DNA of 64,000 nt from Torymus aiolomorphi (taxonomy: Eukaryota > Arthropoda > Insecta > Hymenoptera > Torymidae). A model generated the notes under the pieces. That model did not search any database. It was not told the DNA's origin and saw only the letters and a list, made by a program, of their open reading frames with translations. The stretch is taken from NCBI GenBank assembly GCA_036365515.1, contig CM070875.1, positions 105,194,628-105,258,627 on the forward strand. The letters are read 5' to 3'. Positions 1 through 8,505 of this stretch are shown in pieces (within the stretch, counting starts at the first letter, position 1; each line of letters opens with the position of its first letter). The translations under genes were made by a program, and so were the position numbers.

Positions 1-261
1 AGCTTACAGCTTACAGGAGCTCACAAAATCCTTACAGCCTACGATCTTTATAATTGGGCACAAAATTATAGTAAAGAAACAAAGATTTTCTACAGTAGCA
101 AAGAAGTTTATGAAAAAAATTCTTTGGAATTAAAAGTTAGATTAGATAAAGCAAAAGCCATTCCAGGTACTTTGAAATACCACGCTTTTATTCCAATAGA
201 TGAAAAGACTCTGCAACTTAAAAAAACATCTTTAGCATCTATGATTTATTTCCTAAATTAA
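1..261 (+). pseudogene. C-terminal end of an unnamed DDE-like transposase (cut by window edge)
   Basis: An open frame runs from base 1 to a TAA at 259-261, about 86 codons, with no start inside the window. Its last 60 residues match, almost position for position, the C-terminus read on the minus strand at 33081-33260: both contain FYSSKE, then K-A-K-x-IP-x-TL-x-YHA and IPIDE before a short Lys/Ser tail. It is therefore the end of the transposase-like protein that is also present at 33-34.8 kb. The N-terminus and all catalytic residues lie outside the window. The frame here is clean, but this portion cannot show whether the element is intact. The family recurs in insect genomes as 'uncharacterized protein'; I know no superfamily name for it. 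Confidence 0.7.
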
Positions 262-735
262 AAAAGACTAAAAATGTTAAAAAGATTTGAATATTTAAAA
301 GCTTATGAACAAAAATTGTTATGATGTTAAGTGGAGCAGCTTCGATCGCACAGCGACACTGCAGTGACGCACGCCGCGCGCGGCGGCTGGTCGAGCGCCT
401 TGTATTTCTTGAATAATATCTCGAAAAAATCAAAAAACCCCTATGTAGAAAAAGCCTATATCCATGTAAAATTTCCTCCTCTTTCGATCTAGCAGGTAAA
501 AAAAATATCAAAAATATAGTTTTTGAGATATAACACGCTTTATGTTTTTTTAAGGCTAGAATTGAAAAATTTTGAGTAACTAATAGCACCATCGGAGAGC
601 TGAGGAAAAAATACATCGAAATCACTTGAGGATTATTTTTTTTAGATACATTTTAGCCTTTCAAACACAAGCTGAAAACAGCATGATTTCGCGCTCGCGC
701 GCCGCGCCTGGAGAGCTGACGTGAAACGCCTCATA
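262..735 (+). repeat. 3' untranslated and terminal inverted-repeat region of the same DNA transposon
   Basis: Non-coding sequence ending in GACGTGAAACGCCTCATAT at about 718-736. The same terminus closes the element at 35436-35457 and opens, inverted, the one at 32489. Inner blocks are also shared with 35100-35450: a run of AAAAATAT around a 'GAGATATAA' box, a 'GAGCTGA(G)GAAAAAATAC' box, and a GC-rich CGCGCGCCGCGC stretch just before the end. Identity is partial, so this is an older or different subfamily member. Confidence 0.7.
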
Positions 736-1114
736 TACACTCACATATGTATCAATTTTTTTTTATTTGTCTTTTAGACTTCTTATTTTTATAACTACCT
801 TTGTTTTTCGGCTTCATCAAGGGACGCAGGAGCGCTCCGAAGGCAAGTATAGAAGAAGCCTGAGGGAGCGACCCGTGCTACATATACATTAAAATAACTG
901 AATGAGAATTTCAAATATTTACTGCAATTTTCAATCGCTTTTATTTAACTCAAATTTATAATCGTAACATGCTATTTGGCTATACTATGTTGCACAAAAA
1001 GTTTCATGTAAAAAGATGTTCTCATATTAAAGATATTAAATAGTGAAAAATTTTATGTCTAGTTTCCGATTCAGATTATTATCGTGTCCTGTTCAGTTTA
1101 TATATAGGTATATA
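736..1114. other. Spacer with no gene; contains a 75-bp motif shared with 49.2 kb
   Basis: No coding signal. Bases about 808-884 read, on the minus strand, as a GC-rich block (CTCCCTCAGGCTT ... ATACTTGCC ... TCGGAGCGCT ... CCTTGAT). It closely matches 49183-49255 in the loop of the foldback inside the Polinton. The rest is AT-rich spacer. Confidence 0.5.
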
Positions 1115-1138
1115 TCATACTATACTATATAGTTGTAA

Positions 1139-1440
1139 GTCCCTCCGCCTCCCTCCGCAAAGTCCCCTCCACAAAATAACGTAAAATTCACTGTTTTTTG
1201 CGTTATTTGGGGTCTGCTTTGTCCCTCCGCATTGTCCTCCCGCGTCCCTCCGCGTCCCTCTGCAACCCTCAGCGTCCCTCCGCGTCCCTCCGCATCCCTC
1301 GGTGTCCCTCCGCGTCCCCCCGCATCGTCCCACCGCATTGAAAACTGCAAAATGAAAACTATCCCTCCGCAATCCTCTGCATCCCTCAGCATCGTCCGTC
1401 TGCGTTGTCCCTCCGCAAAATAAAAACTATCCCTCCGCGT
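1139..1440. repeat. CCCTCCGCGT minisatellite near the Helitron 5' end
   Basis: Imperfect tandem repeat of about 10 bp (GTCCCTCCGC and variants), densest at 1220-1340 and again at 1365-1440, with a non-repetitive AT block at 1165-1220. The second Helitron has a related CCCTCCACC array in the same relative position (15200-15425), including a matching GTCCCCTCCAC and AACGT(T)AAATTC block. It is therefore a family feature and not a chance microsatellite. Confidence 0.8.
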
Positions 1441-2172
1441 TTCTCCTTGCTCTTTCACGTCTCTGTGACATAATAAAACTTGATTGAAAAAAAGCATTGT
1501 ATTTTTCATATTATTTCTTTTATTTTTGATTAAGTAGTGAACATTTTCACTTGCAACGTTTAAAGACAATACTTCTACCAACGAAATTTGCGTCCCTTCG
1601 TCGTCTGCTCAATACACAAAGTTTTTACACAAAACTTTTCACAAAAATTAATATTATGATATTACTTTGTCCTTTTTAGTAATTGATTCCATTAAAGATT
1701 TAATGTAAATTTCACATTCTTTCTCCCATTTTAAATATTCTTCAATTTCAAAATTCAGTTTTTTATTTTTTCTTTATCTTCTTTGGACTGCATAATTTCA
1801 AATTTCCCTTTAACTGGGTTCCAGTGTTATTCCCTGACCATGTTTACTGTAATAATTAATATATTGTATATCATTCCTTTGTTATAAAATTTTCTTTTAT
1901 AACGTCTATTGAAAAGTTTCAATAAAAACAAGAATTCAATAATTGAGGCAAAAGAAAGAAAAAGGGGGTGTACTTTTATCTGTGGGTAAGTAGTGTCTAA
2001 CTCGCTGATTTCTTACTGGAGTATGAAATGCAATGATTGGTTAATGAAAAGACATTTATTGCGAATCTCTTTCGAATTTAAACTAAAAAATATGCAATAT
2101 ATTTCAATACAAATAAAGAGCGAGCTCGACAGTAGTTAAATAAAAGAATACACATATTTAAGTAAACTATCA
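1441..2172. other. Helitron 5' region without readable ORF
   Basis: AT-rich sequence between the minisatellite and the first recognisable Rep residues. It probably contained the start of the Helitron protein, but no convincing frame remains. Confidence 0.4.
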
Positions 2173-2307
2173 CATTATGTTGACCCAATGGTATTTCCAT
2201 TATTTTTTCCTTCAGGAGATTTAGGCTGGAATATTGGTTATACTAAAACACCACATGATTCAGAAGATAACCTTCTAACAATATTACTGCACTATTCTTA
2301 TAGATTA
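2173..2307 (+). pseudogene. Helitron Rep/helicase protein, N-terminal fragment
   Basis: Forty-five codons read in one frame up to the TIR-element insertion. They contain the Helitron signature FPLFFPSGDLGWN followed by a Leu/Tyr-rich YSYRL stretch. In Helitron proteins this sits ahead of the Rep (HUH) domain and is followed by a FGGRLTQQ-type motif, which is exactly what is found at 7146 on the far side of the inserted element. This is a fragment of a disrupted gene. Confidence 0.8.
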
Positions 2308-2339
2308 CACAGGCACACAAAAAAAAAGTGGTCTGTTAC

Positions 2340-3880
2340 TGAGACTTGACATACCTCTTATGCATTTTGACGGGCTGAATCCAAATCCGAAGCCAGAATT
2401 GCGCCATCACCACTCAGTTTTTTTTTTGAATCGTGTAAAACCACCCCTAAATCGAAAAATCCAGGATATTCCGCTTTTAACGTTGGGAAAATTTTTATAA
2501 ACTGTCTAAAAATTACGGCAGATCTGGAGCTATACACATTTTGAGGCGCTAAATCCGAATCCAAAGGCAGATTTGTGCCATCACCCCTCAGCTCTTTTTA
2601 AATCGTGGAAAACCACCCCTAAATTGAAAAAGCCGGAATATTCCGCTTTTAACATTGGGCAAATTGGTATAAACTGCCTAAAAATGACTGCAAATCTACT
2701 GCTATACATATTTTGAGGTACTGAATCCGAATTCGAAACGACATTTACGACATTCCCTCTCTTTTTTTCAATCACGGAAAACCATCCCTAACATAAACAA
2801 ATTGGAAAAATTCAGCTTTTGACCCTCTCTCAAACCCTTGAACTTATAACCATTAAACCCTAAACCTTGAAACCTTCAAAGCTTAAACTGAACCCTTAAA
2901 TCCTGAACCCATAAATCCTGAATCCCTTAAACCTGAACCATTAAATCCTGAACTCCTCAACCCTGAATCGTTTAATTCCAAACCCTAAAATCCTTAAACA
3001 TTAAAGCCACAACCCTTTAACCCTCAATCGTTTAAACCCTTAACCGTTGAACCCTGAACTCTTGAGCCCTTAAATTCTTAGATCCTGAACCCTTAAGCCC
3101 TCAACCCTTAAACCCTGAACCCATGAACGATGAACCACTAAACTCCGAACCCTTATATGGTCAACAAGAAATGCGCTCAATCCTATCCGAATCCAAAGGC
3201 AGATTTATGCCATCACCCCTTAGTTCTTTTTAAATCGTATAAAACCACCCCTTAATCGAAATATCTCGAATATTCCGCTTTTAACATTAGGCCAATTTGT
3301 ATAAACTGCCTAAAAATGACTGCAAACCTAATGCTATACATATTTTGAGGCACTGAATCCGAATTCCAAACGAGATTTACGACATTCCCTCTCCTTTTTT
3401 TCATTCACGGAAAACCTCTCCCAACATCGAAAAATTCGAAAAATTCAGCTTTTACCCTTTTAACCTTTAAACCCTGAACGCTTAAACTTATAACCTTTAA
3501 ACCCGAGACCTTAAAACCCTTAATGCTTTAACCTGGAACCTTTAAACCCATACCCCATAAATCATGAACCCCTTAAACCTGAACTTTTAAATCCTGAACC
3601 CTTTAACCCTGAATCCTTTAATCCCCAACCCTAAAATCCTTAAACATTGAACCCACAACCCTTTAACCCTTAACCGTTGAACCCTGAACTCTTAAACCCT
3701 TAGAACCTGAACCGTTAAGCCCTCAACCCTTATACGATGAACCACTAAACTCTGAACCCTTAAAACATCAACCTTGAATCCTAATGGTTTGACTGTCCCT
3801 CAAAACCCTTAAGAAGTGAAAACTGAAACCCTTAGCTCTTAAACCCTCAACCATTAAACCTTACGTCTTTAAAAAACTAA
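2340..3880. repeat. Left arm: 175-bp subrepeats and degenerate AACCCTTAAACCCTGAA arrays
   Basis: Units of about 175 bp (CTGAATCCGAATCCAAA ... CATCACCCCTCAG ... AAACCACCCCTAAATCG ... TTCCGCTTTTAACGTTGGG) occur at about 2360-2540, 2540-2715 and 2715-2815, and again at 3175-3460. They alternate with two arrays (2820-3160 and 3460-3870) of loosely repeated CCTTAAACCCTGAA. The sequence is telomere-like in look, but the unit varies constantly in length, so it is not a telomeric array. Confidence 0.8.
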
Positions 3881-3881
3881 T

Positions 3882-5715
3882 TCAATTCTCTCTTTTTCGC
3901 TTATAGCGGATTCTCTTATCCTCAAATGACCTGTATAAAGGATTTCTGGATCTTTTTTTATCACTTTGATTAGTTTCACTTTTCAACATCCAGCAGTAGT
4001 CAGCCATCATATTAACACCCCAAGTGCCTTGATATCTCCTCTCCATTTCTTTTAGGTCTTGGTAAAACCGCTCACCTTGCTCTTCGCTGTAGTCACCTAA
4101 GTTCTCAGGAAAATATTGCAAATGTGAGTGCAAAAAATGTAATTTCACACTCATCAAACAACCTAAACGTTCGTAGTTATCGAATAAATCTGAAACAATT
4201 TGTTCATATTCCTGACTTTTCTGATTACCTAAAAAATTTTCAGCAATACTTTGAAAACTGAGCCATGCTAACTTTTCTGTTTCGTTCATTGTGTTGATGA
4301 AATTAGGATCTCGAAACATTCTTCGAATTTGAGGGCCGTCAAAAATTCCTGCTTTTATTTTAGCGTTACTGAGACCTGGAAAATGAGCTGACAAGTATTG
4401 GAAACACGTCCCTTCTTTATCTAATGCTTTAGTAAACTGCTTCATTAAACCAAGTTTAATGTGCAGTGGAGGAAGAAGGATTTTTAATGGATCGAGCAAT
4501 GGTTCTTGAAGCACGTTGTAAGTACCTGGATTAAGCGCATTTCTTTTTGGCCATTCTCTCTTCCTGTAATGATTTATGCGATCTCTGCTGTCCCATAAAC
4601 ATAGAAAGCATAGAAACTTTGTGAAACCTGACTGTTGCCCTAATATGATGGATATGATTTTCAAGTCTCCACAAACTTGCCACTTGTGTTCTTCATATTT
4701 TATTTTCTCTAGGACATACTTCATATTTTCATAACTTTCTTTTAGTTTCGTGGAATGAGCTATTGGGATGCTTGCGTATTTATTTCCATTATGCAGCAAA
4801 CCTGCCTTTAGACTTTGCTTTGAAGAGTCTATGAAGAGTCGCCATTCACTGGACTTGTAAATATTAGGTTTTAAATGATTAATCAGACTCTTTACATCTG
4901 TGCAATAAACTAATGTTTTATCCTCATCTACAGTGAAATATTTTGTAAACTCTTGTTCCCGTTTTCTATAAACAGAAGATTTAGTTCCAGGTTCTACTAA
5001 TTCCCGCCTCTTAAATTCCGCTGCCATGAATTCTGCAACATCTTTAGAGACGCCAGTATTTCGAATAAAATCGTTTAAATCTTTTTGGTTAAATGGTTTA
5101 GGATTCCGTGGCTTAACAGAATGTGGAACATACTCGTCTTCACTTTCATCCATTTCACTTTCACTAATTCCCATTGATTCGCACTCACTGTCATCTTCAT
5201 TTTTTCTTATGTCGTCTTCTTCAATATCTTTTTCCATAAAATCTTCTTCTACATTCATAAGTTCACCAGCATCACAAATAGTTTCCTCCCTTTCAAATTC
5301 ATTGGATATATGAATATCTGATTCCATGATGCGTTTTATCATTGAAGAGACATTAGCATATTTTATTTATTTATTTATTTTTTGAGTTGAAGCCACTTGT
5401 AATAGTTTTGCAAAAATAGCAGTCATCGCATGACTGTGGTTTCTGCCATATAGTTGGCGTGGTAAATTGTAACACTTTCTTTCCTTCGCTTTTCTTCCAT
5501 CGATTCAATATCATTAGACAAGTACAGCACATCACTTGAGGAACCCAACATGTATTTTCAACAGGTATCTGCATTTTGAAGCAGTCAAGAAAAATTTTTC
5601 TATTTAAATCCGTAATAGGTCTGCGTACTTTGCTACCTCAAATTTACCACATATGTAGCAAAACCGATTTGGTTCTCCAAGGCAATCGTGGTTACTTGAG
5701 GGGTTTCTTGTGGCA
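3882..5715 (-). pseudogene. TIR-element protein, arthropod TE-associated family of unknown function
   Basis: The main frame spans 5342 to 3882 (486 codons, stop at 3882). The same protein continues upstream at 5574-5371, with CCTC and DCYFCKT zinc-type cysteine pairs, and at about 5715-5600 (RFCYICGKF). The pieces are separated by a frameshift near 5620 and by slippage in an ATAA-tetranucleotide run at 5365-5385. Visible motifs in the main frame are an acidic N-terminal stretch, CGDLK, GQQSGFTK, FLCLWDSRDR, LLPPLHIKLGLMKQF, AWLSF, and a C-terminal ENLGDYSEEQGERFYQDL ... MMADYCWML followed by a basic tail. This combination is common in insect and cnidarian repeat proteins, but its activity has not been described to my knowledge. 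It is probably the element's transposition protein. It is long and nearly open, so the copy is fairly young. Confidence 0.75.
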
Positions 5716-5761
5716 TTATACTCAACACTGGCCAAGTTATCCACCTGTGAAGAGCTGCGGT

Positions 5762-6052
5762 CGAACGTTTAGGTTGTTTGATGAGTGTGAAATTACATTT
5801 TTTGCACGCCCACTTGCAATACTTTCCTGAAAACTTAGGTGACTGCAGCGAAGAGCAAGGTGAGCGATTTCACGAAGACCTTATAGAAATGGAGAAGAGA
5901 TATCAAGGCACTTGAGGTATTAATATGATGGCTGACTACTGCAAGATGTTGGAAAGAGAAACTAACCCAGGTGATACAAAAAGATCCAGAAATCCTTTAC
6001 ACAGGTCATTTGAGGATTAAAGAACCAGCTATAAGCGAAAAAGAGAAAATTG
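5762..6052 (+). pseudogene. Inverted copy of the C-terminus of the same gene (part of right arm)
   Basis: The plus strand repeats, in inverted orientation, codons for the last ~95 residues of the 3882-5715 gene: LGCLMSVKLHF, then ENLGDCSEEQGERFHEDL, then MMADYCKML, and the basic end RKREN. It has TGA in place of the Trp codon after QGT (5912-5914) and a TAA near the end (6018-6020). It is not a second gene. The terminal inverted repeat simply extends into the coding region. Confidence 0.8.
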
Positions 6053-7142
6053 AATTAGTTTTTTAAAGATGCAAGGTTTAATGGTTGAAGGTTTAAGAGC
6101 TGAGGGTCTCAGTTTTCACTTTTTAGGGGTTTTAAGGGACAGTTAATGGTTTGAGGATTGATGCTCTAAGGGTTCAGAGTTTAATGGTTCATCGTTCAAG
6201 GGTTTAAGGGTTCAGGGTTTAAGGGTTGAGGGCTTAAGGGATCAGGATCTGAGGGTTTAAGAGTTCAGGGTTCAAGGGTTAAGAGTTTAAAAGGTTGAGG
6301 ATTAAAGGGCTATGGGTTCAATTTTTAAGGATTCTAGAGTTGGGGATTAAAGGATTCAGAGTTAAAGGGTTCAGGATTAAAGGGTTTTAGCGTTGAGGGC
6401 TTCAAGGTTTAGGGTTTAAGAGTTATAAGTTCAAGGGTTCAGGGTTTAGGGGTTGAAAGGGTCAAAAGCTGAATTTTTCGATGTAGGGGTGGTTTTCCGT
6501 GATTGAAAAAAAAGTAGAGGGAATGTAGTAAATCTCGTTTCGAATTCGGATTCAGTGCCTCAAAGTATGTATAGCAGTAGATCTGCAGTCATTTTTAGGC
6601 AGTTTGTACTAATTTGCCCAATGTTAAAAGCGGAATATTCCGGATTTTTCAATTTAGGGGTGGTTTTCCACGATTTAAAAAACACTGAGGGGTGATGGCA
6701 CAAATCTGCATTTGGATTCGGATTCAGCGCCTCAAAATGTGTATAGCTTTAGATCTGCAGTAATGTTTAGGCAGTTTTCACAAATTTTCCCAACGTTAAA
6801 AGCGGAATTTACCGGATTTTTCGATTTAGGGGTGATTTTCCACGATTTAAAAAGAACTGAGGGGTGATGGCACAAATCTGCCTTTGGATTCGGATTCAGC
6901 GCCTCAAAATGTGTATAGCTTTAGATGTGCAGTAATTTTTAGGCAGTTTATCAAAATTTTCCCAACGTTAAAAGCGGAATATCCCGGATTTTTCGATTTA
7001 GGGGTGGTTTTACACGATTTAAAAAAAACTGAGGGGTGATGGCGCAATTCTGGCTTCGGATTCAGATTCAGCGCGTCAAAGTACATAAGAGGGGGTATGT
7101 TAAGTCTCAATAACAGACCACTTTTTTTTTGGTGTGCCTGTG
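6053..7142. repeat. Right arm: telomere-like degenerate array and four 175-bp subrepeats
   Basis: Mirror image of the left arm. 6060-6450 is an AGGGTTTAAGGGTTCAGG-type degenerate array. 6480-7090 holds about four copies of the subterminal unit, each with GAGGGGTGATGGC and GGATTCGGATTCAGCGC. The arm ends at CCTGTG, followed by the TTA duplication. Confidence 0.8.
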
Positions 7143-7145
7143 TTA

Positions 7146-8140
7146 GCTTACAGACCAAATTCTGAAAATTTGAATCCACTATTATTTGGAGGGAGACTAA
7201 CCCAACAATTCTTTTTACATACGTATATTATGTTAGAAAATAATAGAATGAATTATTTTAGGCAGAAACAAAAAAAATTACGTACTGAATATTAGCAAGG
7301 TTTGAGGGATCATGTTATCAATAGTGCATCAAATATATCAGGCAAATTTTGAAGAAAAAAAAGAAAGACTAGGAAATATTTTTGTACTATTAGCGACTTA
7401 CATAGTTAGTCCTAGATATATGTAACAACATTATCAAGATGCAATGGCAATAGTAAGAAATATTGGTCGACCTGATTTATTTATAACAATGACATGTAAT
7501 CCTAAGTGGAAAGAATTAAAAAACGTATTAACAACATTTCGTATCGGAACTACGCCCAATGATATACCAAATATTACAGTTAGATTATTTTAAACAAAAT
7601 TTAAGTGTTTACTTGATGATATAGAAAACCATCAAATTTTTGGAAATGCTTTAGCTTTTGTGTATACTATTGAATTTCAGAAAAAAGGATTACCATGTGC
7701 ACATCTTGTAGTAAAATTAGATTACAACAATAAATTAATGACACCACAAGCTATTAATAAACATATTTCTGCTGAGATACCTTCTAATAATCATAAAAAA
7801 TTACAAAAATTAGTTATAAAACATATGTTACATGGACCACATAGTGAAAATTCTCGGTGTTACGATAAATATAAAGACGTTTGTAAAAAAAATTTTCATA
7901 AACCTTTTAAATCGTCAACCACATTAAAAAAAATGGTTATCCTCAATATAAACGAACGAATAATTCTTCTGATAATCACACATATCGACTTAAAACAAGT
8001 AAAAAAATTATTCCAGTAAATAATTCAATAGTAGTGCCTTACAATAACTTTTTATTAGAAAAATATAAATGTCACATTAGTGTTGAATATTGTGCTTCAA
8101 TTCAAAGCATCAAATACATTTTTGATTATATATATATAGG
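7146..8140 (+). pseudogene. Helitron Rep region, continued
   Basis: In-frame resumption after the TIR element: FGGRLTQQ, then a 'RYMQ'-type site where a stop (TAA at 7423) replaces a codon, then QDAMAIVRNIGRPDLFITM and TCNPKW. These are followed by YTIEFQKKGLPCAH, with the expected second His of the HUH motif position changed to LVV (family: LPHAHxxL). Then come ISAEIP, MLHGPHSENSRC, PYN-FLLEKYKCHISVE and IKYIFDYIY. Stops and frame changes occur at about 7290, 7423, 7593 and 8017. This is the HUH-endonuclease half of the Helitron protein and is clearly non-functional. Confidence 0.85.
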
Positions 8141-8359
8141 TAAAAATATTACTTATGTCGACTACAATTTACTATCAACTGATAAGAATTTTTCTATCGG
8201 TCTTACAGTCTTACAAATTAAATTAAAATAATTAATATTTAAGGCAGTCAGATTGCCCTTGTTTATAATCACCCCCGCAGAATCTGAAATAAAAACTTAA
8301 TTAAAACCTGGAAAAAACTTTGTTAGCAAAGCACGATCTGACTGCCCACCACCACCACA

Positions 8360-8403
8360 TTGTCCAACGTTTCGAGCTTGCTCCGGCTCCTCCTCAGGGA
8401 CTG
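8360..8403 (-). ncRNA. Hammerhead-ribozyme-like core in the Penelope 3' region (minus copy)
   Basis: Read on the minus strand, CTGAGGA is followed by a GAGC/GCTC stem with loop and then GAAAC. This is the order CUGANGA - stem II - GAAA of the hammerhead core. Penelope elements are known to carry hammerhead motifs in their terminal repeats. I could not assign stem III or the cleavage triplet with confidence. Confidence 0.45.
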
Positions 8404-8505
8404 AAATGAAACCCGCGATACACATCCTTATATACCCCCATATCCCCTTCTTTTTTCTTACCCCCATCACCATTCACATTCCCCTCTCCAACTTTCCATT
8501 CTTAC

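Larger units (their letters stand above)
2308..7142 (-). mobile_element. 4.8 kb TIR element of an unnamed family, TTA target duplication
   Basis: The ends are inverted: CACAGGCACACAAAAAAAAA at 2308 and its complement ending CCTGTG at 7142. TTA flanks both sides (2305-2307, 7143-7145). The Helitron frame reads across the empty site, which confirms the boundaries. The inverted arms are very long (about 2308-4172 and 5762-7142). They hold subterminal repeats of about 175 bp, a degenerate AAACCCTGAA-type array, and the last 80-odd codons of the element's own gene. One full gene on the minus strand occupies the centre. A 3-bp TSD with CAC ends suggests a CMC/EnSpm or PIF/Harbinger-like mechanism, but this is only inference: I see no named transposase domain. 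Confidence 0.85.

Noticed and set aside
1139..1440. CRISPR-like array
   Set aside because: Units are directly adjacent without spacers, in a eukaryotic context; it is a minisatellite.
1115..1581. Minus-strand frames rich in RRD/EGRGGT repeats
   Set aside because: They are translations of the CCCTCCGCGT minisatellite, with no domain.
2820..3870. True telomeric or subtelomeric repeat
   Set aside because: Unit length varies constantly, it occurs in both arms of a mobile element in mirror orientation, and mobile-element sequence continues on both sides.
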